A DNA stretch of 64,000 bases from Zoroaster sp. YZ-2022 (lineage: Eukaryota > Echinodermata > Asteroidea > Forcipulatida > Zoroasteridae). Where the stretch lies: positions 84,853,165 to 84,917,164 of the forward strand of contig CM055816.1 in NCBI GenBank assembly GCA_029582265.1, read 5' to 3'. Numbering within the stretch: the stretch's first letter is position 1; the number at the start of each line of letters is the position of its first letter. Positions 45,356 through 56,954 of the stretch are shown here, piece by piece. A program made the translations under genes and the position numbers. The notes under the pieces were generated by a model that was not told where the DNA came from, did not search any database, and was given only the letters and a program-made list of their open reading frames with translations.

Positions 45356-45825
45356 TGCCAACTTAATACGCCTGACGACGAAACAAAATTAGAGGGAGTG
45401 CCAAGTTCGTGTTTCGTACCTATCGAATTATCTGTATGTATTATCACTTGTTATCTTAAACGAATCAAAGTAAATGAGCTACATTGTTCACGGATCAGTT
45501 GTTTAATGTATACTTCAGTCATAAAGTTAAACATACACATATAATAAATTGTCTCTAATGAGGAAATTTGTGTTGTTCGTTTTCAACTTATTTATAAATT
45601 GTCACATTATATCACACTAATTCAATGGAAGGTTATAGAACAACGGACTGCTACTTATCTTTTATATTTCGATGCACTCAGCTGTTGTCTATTGAGATTC
45701 TTTTGTAAATTAATTTGTCTAAAATGAGTGAATCTCAGGCAGGAACATTGTTCAAATTGTTTGATACCATGACAACGTTTCATAGAGTATGATTTCAGAA
45801 CATTGATGGACATAATTATACCTGT

Positions 45826-47077
45826 TAGTCTGTGGGCTGGAGGGGTCTACCGTGCACCCCTATAACCCACCGACACCGATATTTTTTGTGGATGTCCTAA
45901 ACACAAAAAGATGTTAACATTGAAAATTTATACTTTGTTTTTTCTTACACTACAGTTGACATATCATTTCCAGTTAAAAATGAATGATACATAATCCCTA
46001 TAGTGTACTACAATGGCTAAAAATAAGAAATACTTTTAACCATTTATTAATTTGCGTATACTATTCATCGAATTACAGCGCCCTCTACGGATAGTTTCCA
46101 TGGCAACCACTGAAGTCATCTTGACGACATATAAATTAACATTTAATTTGCCAAATTTTATGAATGTAAGTCAAAGCATGCCGGAGTAATTGAGGTTTGT
46201 GTAATCGCCTCCCACCCCAAATGCTAAGGATTCCCGGCTGAATTTGACATGATAGGGGCATAAACAATGAGCTCCAGAGACCGCTTAACAAAATATTTTC
46301 AAATTTGTCTTTCGATTTTCCTTACATTGCAGTTGACAAATCATTTCCAAATAAAGCTTAATGATACTTTATCCTCATAGTAATAACCAATGTACTACAA
46401 TGGCTAAAAATAAGAAATAATTGTATCCATTAATTCATGTGCGCAAAATATGCATTCAAGTACAGCGCCCTTTAGAGGCAGTTTCTATGGCAACCAATGG
46501 CATCGTCATGACGACATATGAATGAACATTTATTGCGCCAAGTTTGATTAATGTAGGTCAAAGCATATTTGAGAAATAAAGGATTACTCGGTATGTAGTG
46601 CCATGGACATCCAACTAAGCTTAATACCATGGGGGATAAAAAAAAAGTGCCACAGAGATAGAAAATCCAAAAAACTTCTAAATTAAAACATTTTTGTGGT
46701 TACATTAGACATAGACAAACCCATTTAAGGCATAATATACGAGCAATTATTGCGCCCTCTGATGGTCGTTTTAATGACAACCGATGATGCCATCATGAAG
46801 ACATATATGACTGAACATTAATTGTACCAAGTTACATTATAATAGGTCAAAGCATGATGGGGTAATGGCGAGATGTTTGATCTTCTTCCACCCCTAGTGC
46901 TATAAGAATTGTCAGCTCGGCTCAGTATGAGAGCAAACAAATAGTAGGCCAGAACAAATGTTCAATGTTAACATCTTTTTTCGTGTTTAGGACATCCAAA
47001 GGAACAAAAAATATCGGTGGCGGTGGGTTTTTGGGGGAGGGGGTGCACGGTAGACCCCTCCGGCTCATCACAGACTA
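45826..47077. mobile_element. Foldback element, shorter copy
   Basis: 1,252 bp with both ends (tagtctgtgggctggagggg and the inverse at 47077). It sits at the same intron position as the 30980 copy. The left arm is largely deleted (it jumps from 'gatgttaacattgaaaattt' to the mid-element), and the nested 1,050-bp element is absent. Confidence 0.75.
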
Positions 47078-47308
47078 TGTAGGCCTGTATCTACTTGAAC
47101 ACGATATTTGTAAATCCTTCTTCGTGATTTTATTTTATATACAGGCCTAATGAGCTGCAGGCGGGGGGGGGGGGGATCATAGTATTTGACCGATTACTAA
47201 TATTTCACAAGTATGCTTTCACGAAAATCTCAGAACATTGGTGAAAATAACCATATTAAGGGGCTTTAGTTATCTTTGTTTTAACCCTACTTTGTTTTCC
47301 CATGTTAG

Positions 47309-47380
47309 AGTGCTGGAAAACAACAACATCAGTGAAATTGCTCCAGGAACATTTGATGGTCTACACAATCTCGAAGAATT
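47309..47380 (+). CDS. LRR exon A10
   Basis: 72 bp, acceptor 'catgttag', donor GTAAGT, phase 2-2; VLENNNISEIAPGTFDG then LHNLEE. Close to A6/A7. Confidence 0.82.
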
Positions 47381-48106
47381 GTAAGTATTCATGTCATGAA
47401 TTTTAGTTACGCAGCATCGAGCCATCGATTTCTCTTAAATGCAGTGTAATTTTATTTTGCAAAATAAGTGAATTTCGGACATGATAAAAGTTTAGATTGT
47501 CTGATACAATTACAACGTTTTACAAAGTATGCTTTGAGGAAAATCTAAAAACGTTGTTGAATATATAAGTTGTTGCCAAAGGAGTGTAGCAAATTATCAG
47601 TATACTTATGTATTTAATCAAACCTTATGTCGATCGTGTCCACTTTTCAGAAGTTTATACCAGTATTAAACACAAAATACTTAATCCGTGCGGACTGCAA
47701 ATTTAGTTTTTCTATACGACACAAGGTAATCATCAACATTTGTACAGATTATCTGTTTAATGTACGGTATATATCCCTCCAGCATCTATATGGCCTCAAT
47801 ATGCCTAGAAATGTTATCTTAGTATCCCTCTCGGCCTAGATCATACATAAACGCTAATATGTAATGAGAACACCTGGAGAAAATACTCAAAAAGAACATG
47901 AAAAATTGTTCTCGAATATAACAACACACTTGTAAATTGAGGGTAGCATTCCACCGAACCGTTTTGTATATCGATGCTCTCAAGTGTTGTCTACTGAGAT
48001 TCATTTTTTATCTAAAATGTCTAAAATATGTGAATCTCAGATTGTATAACTGTCGTTAAGTGTTTGAATCCAGTATGTTTAGCCCTTGTCCGTTTTCCCA
48101 TCTTAG

Positions 48107-48169
48107 ATATCTGGACAGTAACAATATAAGTATACTTTCATCATTCATTTGATGGTCTACAAAACCATC
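48107..48169 (+). pseudogene. Decayed LRR exon B7
   Basis: Same 2-bp loss and frameshift as B6 ('catcattcatttgatgg'); a duplicate of that cassette. Confidence 0.7.
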
Positions 48170-48651
48170 CATATATTAATGCCAACTTAATACGCCTGAC
48201 GACGAAACAAAATTAGAGGGAGTGCGAAGTTCGTGTTTCGTACCTATCGAATTATCTGTATGTATTCTCACTTGTTATCTTAAACGAATCAAAGTAAATG
48301 AGCTCCATTGTTCATGGATCAGTTTAATGTATATCTTCAGTCATTAAGTTAAACATACACATAAATTGTCTCTAATGAGGAAATTTGGGTTGTTCGTTTT
48401 CAACTTATTTATAAATTGTCACATTTATATCACACTAATTCAATGGAAGGTTATAGGACAACGAACTAGTTCCTTTATAATATTATATTTTATATTTCGG
48501 TTCATGCACTCAACTGTTGTCTATCGAGATTCATTTATAAATTATTTTTTCTTAAATGAGTGAACCTGAAGCCTACAGCTCATTGGTGAAAAAACATATT
48601 AACGGGCTTTAATGATTTTTGTTTTAACCCTACTTTGTTTTCCCATCTTAG

Positions 48652-48723
48652 AGATCTGAGCAATAACCCAATCGGTGAAATTGCTCCAGGAACATTTGAT
48701 GTTCTACGGAATCTCTACAAATT
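48652..48723 (+). CDS. LRR exon A11
   Basis: 72 bp, 'ccatcttag' to GTAAGT, phase 2-2; DLSNNPIGEIAPGTFDV then LRNLYK. It is more diverged at outward positions than A1-A10 but keeps every LRR consensus residue, while its intron flanks have drifted. That pattern suggests constraint on the exon. Confidence 0.82.
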
Positions 48724-49266
48724 GTAAGTATTCATGCCACGAATTTCAATCACGCAGCATCGATCCACCAATTTATTTTAAATAAAGTCACGTCTTACTG
48801 CAAACAAATTAGAAGAAGTGCGTAGTTCATGCTTGCCGATATGTATGCGTTTTCACTATTCCCTTTGTACGACACAACTTAATCAGCAACATTTGTATAT
48901 ATCATCTGTTTCCCTCCAGCATCTATATGGCCTCAATATGCCTAGAAATGTTATCTTAGTATCCCTCTCGGCCTAGATCTGATTTTAGTATTAAAAAAGT
49001 CATACTTATATAAATTTTAATATGTAATGAGAACACTTGAAGAATATACTTTAACAAAAACATGACAATAATTGTTCCATAATATAACACTTGTAAATTG
49101 AGGGTAGCATTCCACCGAACCGTTTTGTATATCGATGCACTCATGTGTTGTCTATTGAGATTAATTTGTTATGTAAAATATCTAAAATCTGTGAATCTCA
49201 GGTAGGATAAGTGTTGTTAAGTGTCTGAATCCAGTATGTTTATTCTTTGTCCGTTTCCCATCTTAG

Positions 49267-49347
49267 ATGTCTGGACAAAAACAACATTAAAAATAGTCAG
49301 TATACTTTCATCCAGAACATTTGATGGTCTTCAAAAGCGTACTTACT
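49267..49347 (+). pseudogene. Decayed LRR exon B8
   Basis: It opens CLDKNNI-like, but an in-frame 'taa' follows 'aacaacat' and the extra bases before 'cagtatactttcatcc' break the frame. The donor is replaced by gtcatt. Confidence 0.7.
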
Positions 49348-50040
49348 TGTCATTAATTTCAATCAAGCAGGAACCTGCCATGCATAAATATTAACTTAAT
49401 TTATACCTGACAACAAAACAAAATTAGTGGCAATACGAAGTTCGTGTTTCATTCCGATCGAAATATTTTTTGTAATGAACGACAATTTTCACGAAGCAGT
49501 TGTTTAATGCATATCTTGAATCATAAAGTTAACATACTCATATATTAAATTGTCTCTAATGAGGAAATTTGTATTGTTCGTTTTAAACTTATTTATAAAT
49601 TGTCACACAATATCACACTAATTAATTGGAGAGCTATATGACGACGAACTAGTACTTATGTTTTAAGTTTCGATGCACTCAACATTGTATCGACATTCTT
49701 TTGTAAATTAAGTTTTTCTAAAATGAGTGTATCTCAGGCAGGAAAATTGTTCAAATTGTTTGATACCATCACAACGTTTCATAAAGTATGATTTCAGGAA
49801 CATCTGAGAACATTGTGGATATATACCGATGTAGGTCTATATCTACCTGAACCCTACTTCTTGATTTTATTTTTATATAGGCCTAGTGAGCTGCAGCCGG
49901 GGGAAAAATCATAGTTTTTGACCGATCACTAATATTTCACTAAGTATACATTCACGGAAATCTAAGAACATTGGTGAAAATAACCATATTAACGGGCTTT
50001 AGTGATCTATCTTTAACCCTACTCTGTTTTCCCATCTCAG

Positions 50041-50112
50041 ATTTCTGGCACAAATCACAATCAGTGAAATTACTCCAGGAACATTTGATCATCTACAAAA
50101 TCTCCGCTTTTT
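50041..50112 (+). CDS. LRR exon A12
   Basis: 72 bp, acceptor 'cccatctcag', donor GTAAGT, phase 2-2; FLAQITISEITPGTFDH then LQNLRF. Gln-Ile-Thr replaces the usual ENN, so the consensus Asn of LxLxxN is lost, a change that may weaken the asparagine ladder. The upstream intron is uninterrupted by the foldback element, like A1. Confidence 0.75.
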
Positions 50113-50907
50113 GTAAGTAGTCATGTCATGAATTTCAATCACGATACATCGAGCCACACATTTCTCTTAAATGAAGTGAATATAGTTCATGTTTGCCGAT
50201 CGATATTAAATTTTATGCATTTTCACTATTTTCGACGTACCACACAACGTAATCAGCAACATCTGTACAGATCGGTTGTTAAAGGAATATTTTGAATCAG
50301 AAAGTAAACATATTTATAAACTAATTAAAATAAACTAATTTACATTTTACGTTTTAAACTAATTTACAATTCGTCACATTATGTCACACTATGTCACACT
50401 TGTCAATAGAGGGCTGTAGGATAACAAACCGTTTACAATTTCGATGCGCTCAACTGTTGTCTATTGATGTTTATTGTAATTTTATTTTCCAAAATAAGTG
50501 AATCTCGGGCATGATAAATTTTAAGACTATCTGATACCATTACAACGTTTCATAAAGTATGCTTTCAGGAAAACCGAAGAACATCGATAGATACAAAGTT
50601 CTTGTCAAAGGAGTGTAAAATTAGTATAGCAATCAAACTTTAATTTATTATATCGATGGTGTCCATTTTTCAGAAGTTTATACTAGTATTTAAAAAGTAC
50701 ATAATCCGTGTGGACTGCAAATCTTGTTTTTGTATGCATTTTCACTATTTTCTACGTACGACACAATGTAATCATCAACATTTGTACAAATCATCTGTTT
50801 AATGTACGGTATATATCCCTCCAGCATCTATATGGCCTCAATATGCCTAGAAATGTTTTCTTAGTATCTCTCTCGGCCTAGATTTGATTTTATTCTAAAA
50901 TAATACT

Positions 50908-51187
50908 AAATACTACTACTACTAATAATAATAATAATAATGAACATTTGTAATGCGCCGGTATCCGTCAAAAGAGACGCTCATGGCGCAGTGACACATT
51001 AGAGTAAACAATAAAACAAAATACATGGTAAGAACAATGCAATATAAAATTACAAGGAACAATGATTGTAAAAAGGTTGACTGGCCCTGGTCAGAATATG
51101 CTAGACAAAGACGATATTCTGACAAGGAAAAACCCTGCATACACAACCATGCAAACAAGGTTGATTTGCAAAAAATATAAACATACA
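50908..51187 (-). mobile_element. Retroelement 3' fragment with (att)n-type tail
   Basis: Read on the minus strand it ends 'ccatgagcgtctcttttgac', 'ggataccggcgcattaca' and then (att)n(agt)n at 50911-50942. It interrupts the conserved intron phrase 'gattttattctaaa..atatgtaatgagaac'. Probably a LINE or SINE tail of a family different from the 9375-type SINEs. Confidence 0.6.
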
Positions 51188-51437
51188 AATATGTAATGAG
51201 AACACTAGGAAAAAATACTTGAAAAAAACCATGAAAAACATTGTTTTATAATATAACACCTGTAAATTGAGGGTAGCATTCCACCAAACGGTTTTGTATA
51301 TCGATGGACTCAAGTGTTGTCTATAAAGATTCATTTGTTACCTAAAAATGTCTAAAATATGTGAATCTCAGGTAGGATTAATGTTGTTAAGTGTCTGAAT
51401 CCAGTATGTTTATTCCGTGTCCGTTTGCCCATCTTAG

Positions 51438-51620
51438 ATGTCTGATCAAAAACAATACTAGTAGGATGGTGAAATTCTTGCGTTGGGTGACAAACAATAA
51501 ATTGATTAAATTTTGCCTTACACCGACGTGTATGCAGTGGTATACATATGTCGGTGTAGGGCAAAATTAAATCAATATTTAATATACTTTCACCCAGAAC
51601 ATTTGATGGTCTACAAAACC
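51438..51620 (+). pseudogene. Decayed LRR exon B9, twice interrupted
   Basis: The acceptor 'cccatcttag' and first codons ('tgtctgatcaaaaacaata') are followed by about 100 foreign bases including a hairpin element. Then the exon remainder 'atactttcacccagaacatt' resumes at 51585. A piggyBac element follows at 51639. Clearly non-functional. Confidence 0.75.
51501..51576. mobile_element. Hairpin mini-element inside exon B9
   Basis: The arms attgatt..aaattttgcc + ttacaccgac and their complement gtcggtgtagggcaaaatta pair over about 27 bp with a 21-base loop. It lies within the LRR exon remnant. Origin unknown; MITE-sized. Confidence 0.6.
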
Positions 51621-51873
51621 GTACTTACTTTTCATTAACCCTTTCAATCCCATTGTGCCAAATTGGCTCAAAGTTACATTCCAGTTGGATACCATGGAGT
51701 ATTTTTGGCACACAAAAGTGCAGGTCCCTTGGTCCCCGCAGTGCCAAATGGCACTATGGCCATCTTGGTGGTAATCACTATGTCAACAGCGCCCTCTTTT
51801 GGCAGTGCGGTTACAAAAGGCACGCGCGCGTGGGTTTAAATAGTTACCACAACGCGTCCCTTCACGATCAGAC

Positions 51874-53561
51874 ATGGACGACGATGAGAGAGAACATATT
51901 TTGGAAGAAATCTTTGCTGATAGCGGGTCTGACATGTCCTCAGACGAATCTTCCCCACCTACGTCGGAAGACAGTGATGAGGAGCATATCCCAACCTCAT
52001 CATCTTCATCGGAAAAGCAGAATTTCCGGTCTGGATGGCGTGCAGCAAGTGCCCCCGGACTATAAGCGTAAGCGACCGCCCGTGCAATTTACAGAACACA
52101 CCGGTTGTACTCAAGATTACAGTAAGTTCTCACCCCTCCAAATCTTGCAACTGTACATTTGTCAAGCAGTATGGGAATTGATGGTAGAAGAGACCAATCG
52201 TTATGCAGCCCAAACTTTGTCTGCAGACACAGCCAATCCGCCTAGTGCTTGGACTCTGACAAATGTTCCTGAAATGATGGCTTTCGTCGCATTACTTCTA
52301 TCCATGGGCATCAACAAAAGACCCCGATACAGCATGCATTGGTCCACGTCCGAAGTCCTGCGAAGTCCCCTGTATTCGTCGACCATGGCTCGTAATAGAT
52401 TCACGGCAATCCTTCGATTTTTGCACCTCGCCAACAACCAAGCTGAAGACAAATCCCCCCCTGACAAACTTTTCAAAGTTCGCCCTCTACTGGACATTGT
52501 ACTGCCATCCTTTCTTCGGATCTATAAGCCTGGAAGAAACCTCTCACCGGACGAGACTATGGTAAAATTCAATGGACGAATCGGCTTCAAACAGTACATG
52601 CCACGAAAGGCTGCCAAATGGGGATTGAAATACTTTTCTTTGAACGAGTCAGAAACCGGGTACACTTGTGCATGGAGCTTGTTCACGGGGTCTCAAACCC
52701 ATGTCGCCACCAAGTAAAACCACCATTGCTTATGCTGCAACGCACCATCCACCCAATCTTCCCGCACAAGGCAAAATAGTCTTGAATCTACTGAAAGGAC
52801 TAGAACATAAGGGACATTGCATCTATATGGATAATTGGTTCAATAGTCCGGCTCTGGTATCCAAGTTGTCACAGCTAGGATTTGGAGCTTGTGGAACTGT
52901 GCGATACACCACACGAGGCATTCCAGATTTTGCAAACCCCAAAAAACACCACATGACAAGAGATGCTGATCCCCAGTTTTATCAAAAAGCAGGCCAACTA
53001 TGCGTCGTATGGCAGGATACGAAGCGTGTCACTCTCCTGACAAACTATGGTGATTGCAGTGTCACCACAAAACAGATTCGCAGCAGGAAGAGTTCGACTG
53101 GATATCGTGAGCAAAAACCATCCATAGTCAATGATTATAATAAATACATGGGAGGGTGTGATCTAGCAGGCCAATTATGCAAATATTATACGCACAATCA
53201 CCGAACACTAAAATGGTGGAAAAGATTATTCGTCACCATGCTAGACATTTGTTTATTGAATGCTACTATCGTCTACAATAGCATCCCTACAAACAGTCGC
53301 TTGTCAGGTTTGGAATTCCGGGTGAAGGTGATAGAGGGTCTCCTTTCCACCTGGAAGTATAACCCAGCACAGCATGCAAATCAACTCGCGAGTTCCAGGC
53401 CTTCAAGTCAACATCCACACTTTCCTGGACGCAGTCGCAAGAAACGGAACTGTGTTGTATGCAGTACAAAGTTTAAGAGAAGACAAACTCGTATGATATG
53501 TAAACATTGTCATAAGCCAATGTGTGTAGTGCCATGCTTCGAGAAATTTCACAGCCAATGA
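51874..53561 (+). pseudogene. piggyBac transposase (PGBD/DDE_Tnp_1_7-like), two frameshifts
   Basis: ATG at 51874 opens an acidic N-terminus (MDDDEREHILEEIFADSG, then Ser/Glu-rich), usual for piggyBac transposases. The homologous frame shifts by one at about 52030-52060 and again at about 52690-52718. Core motifs follow in order: FTAILRFLHLANN, NLSPDETMVKFNGRIGFKQY (first catalytic Asp), HCIYMDNWFNSPAL (second Asp) and NKYMGGCDLAGQ (third Asp region). The C-terminal cysteine-rich finger is CVVCSTKF..CKHCHKPMCVVPCFEKFH. Length is about 560 codons in total, normal for the family. The two frameshifts make it inactive as it stands; substitutions are otherwise few, so it is fairly young. Confidence 0.85.
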
Positions 53562-55130
53562 TTCAAGTTCATTCCCTTGCACCCTGCCTCCTCTCCACCC
53601 CTCCCCCTCTTCAATGTTGGACGCACTGTGATGATATGTAAACACTGCAAACCCAACTCGCCCTCCATTAACAGCCCCAGAATTTACCCATGTGTGAGTG
53701 GCCTGGACAACAGCCTTAGATGCAACATTAGTGAGGGGTGCAAACGATCAGTGGTTAAATCTGGATGGCCCTGGGACTGTATGTACGCTTGATCAGTTTT
53801 AGTGACATATTTCCATGCACTGTAATAGTTGTGGTGAGCTAAATAATTATGAACCTTTAACCACCGCTGAGTTCTGTCAAGTTTCAACGACATGTGATGA
53901 TGCAGCCCGCAATCGGTGTGAAATTCTTGAGAACACGCCCATTGAAGTACATGTACCCGTGCGATGCCACATGTTTCAAACGCAGTAACAACTTTATCGG
54001 CCAGACCTTTACGAGAAACGTCGGAGAAGCACAGCTGTACAAAGTTTAAGAGAAGAACAACTCGTATGATATGTAAACATTGTAATAAGCCAATTTGTGA
54101 AGTGCAATATGCTTCTAGAAATTTCACAGACAATGATTAAAGTTCATTCCCTTGCAATCTCTGCCTCCCTCTCCACCCCCTCTTCAATGTTGGACGCACT
54201 CGTATGATATGTAAACACTGCAAACCCAACTCGCCCTCCATTAACAGCCCCTGAATTTACCCATGTGTGAGTGGCCTGGACAACAGCCTTAGATGCAACA
54301 TTAGTGAGGGGTGCAAACGATCAGTGGTTAAATCTGGATGGCCCTGGGACTGTATGTACGCTTGATCAGTTTTAGTGACATATTTCCATGCACTGTAATA
54401 GTTGTGGTGAGCTAAATAATTATGAACCTTTAACCACCGCTGAGTTCTGTCAAGTTTCAACGACATGTGATGATGCAGCCCGCAATCGGTGTGAAATTCT
54501 TGAGAACACGCCCATTGAAGTACATGTACCCGTGCGATGCCACATGTTTCAAACGCAGTAACAACTTTATCGGCCAGACCTTTACGAGAAACGTCGGGAG
54601 AAGCACAGCTGTACAAAGTTTAAGAGAAGACAAACTCGTATGATATGTAAACATTGTAATAAGCCAATGTGTGTAGTGCCATATGCTTCGAGAAATTTCA
54701 CAGCCAATGATTCAAGTTCATTCCCTTGCAATCTCTGCCCTCCTCTCCACCCCTCTTCAATGTTGGACGCACTCGTATGATATGTAAACACTGCAAACCC
54801 AACTCGCCCTCCATTAACAGCCCCTGAATTTACCCGTGCGATGCCACATGTTTCAAACGCAGTAACAACTTTATCGGCCAGACCTTTACGAGAAACGTCG
54901 GGAGAAGCACAGCTGTACAAAGTTTAAGAGAAGACAAACTCGTATGATATGTAAACATTGTAATAAGCCAATGTGTGTAGTGCCATATGCTTCGAGAAAT
55001 TTCACAGCCAATGATTCAAGTTCATTCCCTTGTAATCTTTCGTCTCTCCCCTCTTCAATGTTGGACGCACCGCCAACCCAACTCAACATTGAAGAGGGGA
55101 GGGGGAGGAGTTGCATTGTACTTGTAACTC
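53463..55130 (+). repeat. Repeated copies of the transposase zinc-finger segment
   Basis: The stretch beginning 'gtacaaagtttaagagaaga', which encodes RRQTRMICKHC and KPMCVVP, occurs at the gene's end (53463) and again near 54038, 54612 and 54917. The spacings are about 575, 574 and 305 bp. Between copies a shared block with 'gttggacgcact', 'aacccaactcgccctccatt' and 'ccagacctttacgagaaac' is repeated. The added copies are out of frame with the transposase and contain stops. Confidence 0.85.
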
Positions 55131-55638
55131 CATCCAACTTGAAGTGATTTGACAGCTCTTATATGTGCACATATTAATTACTGATTTCATATATTGGCCA
55201 TGATAATTGTACTATTTATCTGTTATTGTACACTTCTTTTAATGGACATTGAAAGAGGCAGTGTCACATGAGTCAATGCACAGGCAATCAGTTCCAGGCA
55301 ATCTGCAAGACAATAAAATACTAACATTTATATATTCGCTTCTTTTTCATTGTAATGTTTTTACACTGTCAGAAAAATGTGCATCCCGAGCATTTTGTTA
55401 GCCTGCAGTACCATTAGTTGCCTCTAAGTTGCTTGTAAAAGTACTCTTCTGTGACCCTGCCCATACAGTATTTCATATCACCTGAAAGACTAATAACTGC
55501 CTTTCAATCCATTGTCATGCGAGGGCGCTAAACACACAAACTTAGTAAAAATACCTCTGGTAAACAAGAGAGTCATTTCACTGACAACAGTGTGGTAACC
55601 AATGCATTAGTGACAAATATCTGTTGGTATTGAAAGGG
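55131..55638. other. piggyBac 3' non-coding end
   Basis: A unique-looking AT-rich tail of the transposon up to its terminal repeat; no second gene is visible. Confidence 0.6.
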
Positions 55639-55933
55639 TTATTGTCAATCAGGCAGAAAACAGCCATATATTAATGCTAACTTAATTTACGCCTGACGAC
55701 GAAACAAAATTAGAGGGAGTGCGTAGTTTGTGTTTCGTACCGATCGAAATATCTGTATGTATTCTCACTTGTTATCTTAAACGAATCAAAGTAAATGAGC
55801 TCCATTGTTCATGGATCAGTTGTTTAATGTATACTTCAGTGATAAAGTTGAACATTAAATTGTCTCTTATGAGGAAATTTGTATTGTTCGTTTTCAACAT
55901 ATTTATAAATTGTCACACTATATCACACTAATT

Positions 55934-56197
55934 CATCTTCCAACTAAACTCAAATCTTGTCATAGTATAACCAGATTCAAGTCGATGCTTAAAACTCATC
56001 TTATGTCACAACTCTTCAAAGATAAGGTATATTTGTAATTGCATTGTAGGTACATGTATCTCGGTACATAATTTGTTTTCTCTATGCTATCATTGTATAT
56101 TGTTTGTATTAATGTTTTTTCTTTGTTTCCGCGCCTTGAGCGCCCAGCAGGGTGGATATGTGCGCGCTAAAAATCTGTATTATTATTATTATTATTG
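55934..56197 (+). mobile_element. LINE 3' fragment (CR1/L2-like) with reverse transcriptase C-terminus
   Basis: From 55936 the frame reads LPTKLKSCHS, then ITRFKSMLKTHLMSQLF and a stop, the familiar ending of CR1/L2-type reverse transcriptases. The 3' UTR ends 'ccgcgccttgagcgcccagc', 'agggtggatatgtgcgcgct' and (att)n. It splits the intron phrase 'cactaattcat|tggagggctatag', which is intact in other cassettes. This tail matches the tails of the tRNA-derived SINEs in the window. Confidence 0.75.
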
Positions 56198-56393
56198 GAG
56201 GGCTATAGAACAACAAACTGATACTTTTATGTTTGATATTTCGATTCACTCAACTGTTGTCTATCGAGATTCATTTATAATTTTTTTTTTCCAAAATGAT
56301 TGAACCTCAGGCCTGCAGCTCATTGGTGAAAATAAACATATTAACGGGCTTTAACGATCTTTGTTTTAACCCTACTTTGTTTTCCCTTGTTAG

Positions 56394-56465
56394 ATGCTTG
56401 GACAACAACAAAATCAAGGAAATTGCTCCAGGAACATTTGATGGTCTACACAATCTCACAGATTT
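56394..56465 (+). CDS. LRR exon A13
   Basis: 72 bp, acceptor 'cccttgttag', donor GTAAGT, phase 2-2; CLDNNKIKEIAPGTFDG then LHNLTD. It starts with Cys at the residue after the junction leucine; no partner cysteine exon is seen nearby, so no disulfide is proposed. Confidence 0.82.
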
Positions 56466-56525
56466 GTAAGTATTCATGTCATGAATTTCAGTTAAGCAGC
56501 ATCGAGCCACCGATTTCTCTTAAAT

Positions 56526-56954
56526 GTGACCCGCTCTGTGAAAAAGGGTGACATGTCGCACCATGCGTTTACATGTAATGGGCGATGAAATGTTGAGTGT
56601 TTTTTTTCTTTTAACATCTGATTTTTGGTTATGTTTTTTTACGTCATTAGGATCTAAATTTTCTTAATATGTTTACATAAACATCAATTTCAATCAATAA
56701 AATATTAAAATCAATGGTTTTGTGAGTACTTTGTTTCAAATATGTCATTTGTTTTCATTTTCCTAACACTAAATTGTGTTAATTATGCACATTAGTTATT
56801 ATTACAAATGCCATATCTCCATAATGCAATATGCCACACACATCTAACATAGGCCTACACCAAATTAAAGCTGATTATGTACTCTTTCCAGCTACATAGA
56901 AATGTACATTTGTCAAATTTGCGTCTTGTGACTCATTTTCACAGAGCGGGTCAC
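56526..56954. mobile_element. 429-bp MITE in an LRR intron
   Basis: The ends gtgacccgctctgtgaaaa and ttttcacagagcgggtcac are perfect 19-bp inverted repeats. The flanks read aaat on both sides, and other cassettes (34850, 37527) have the empty phrase 'cttaaatgcag', supporting a 4-bp TSD. Non-coding. Confidence 0.85.

Larger units (their letters stand above)
51639..55638 (+). mobile_element. piggyBac-type transposon, 4.0 kb
   Basis: The ends ccctttcaatcccattgtgc and tattgaaaggg are inverted; flanks are TTAA (51635-51638) and TTAT (55639-55642), the piggyBac target with one mutation. The LRR intron elsewhere (49350-49375, 'cattaatttcaatcaagcag') shows the empty site, matching both flanks. It contains a broken transposase gene and a 3' half inflated by internal duplications. 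Confidence 0.88.

Noticed and set aside
34685..47839. Plus-strand frames in cassette introns (MSIVSTFQKF.., MYLIKPYVDR..)
   Set aside because: They recur only because introns were duplicated; frames drift with indels and lack splice or domain support.
52201..54920. Minus-strand frames across the piggyBac element
   Set aside because: Antisense to the transposase or its duplicated 3' segments; the plus strand carries the recognised catalytic motifs.
34635..56510. Minus-strand 65-72-codon frames (MTEIHDMNTY..) across many cassettes
   Set aside because: They are antisense to the LRR exons and their splice sites; the plus-strand reading has matched acceptors, donors and LRR consensus.
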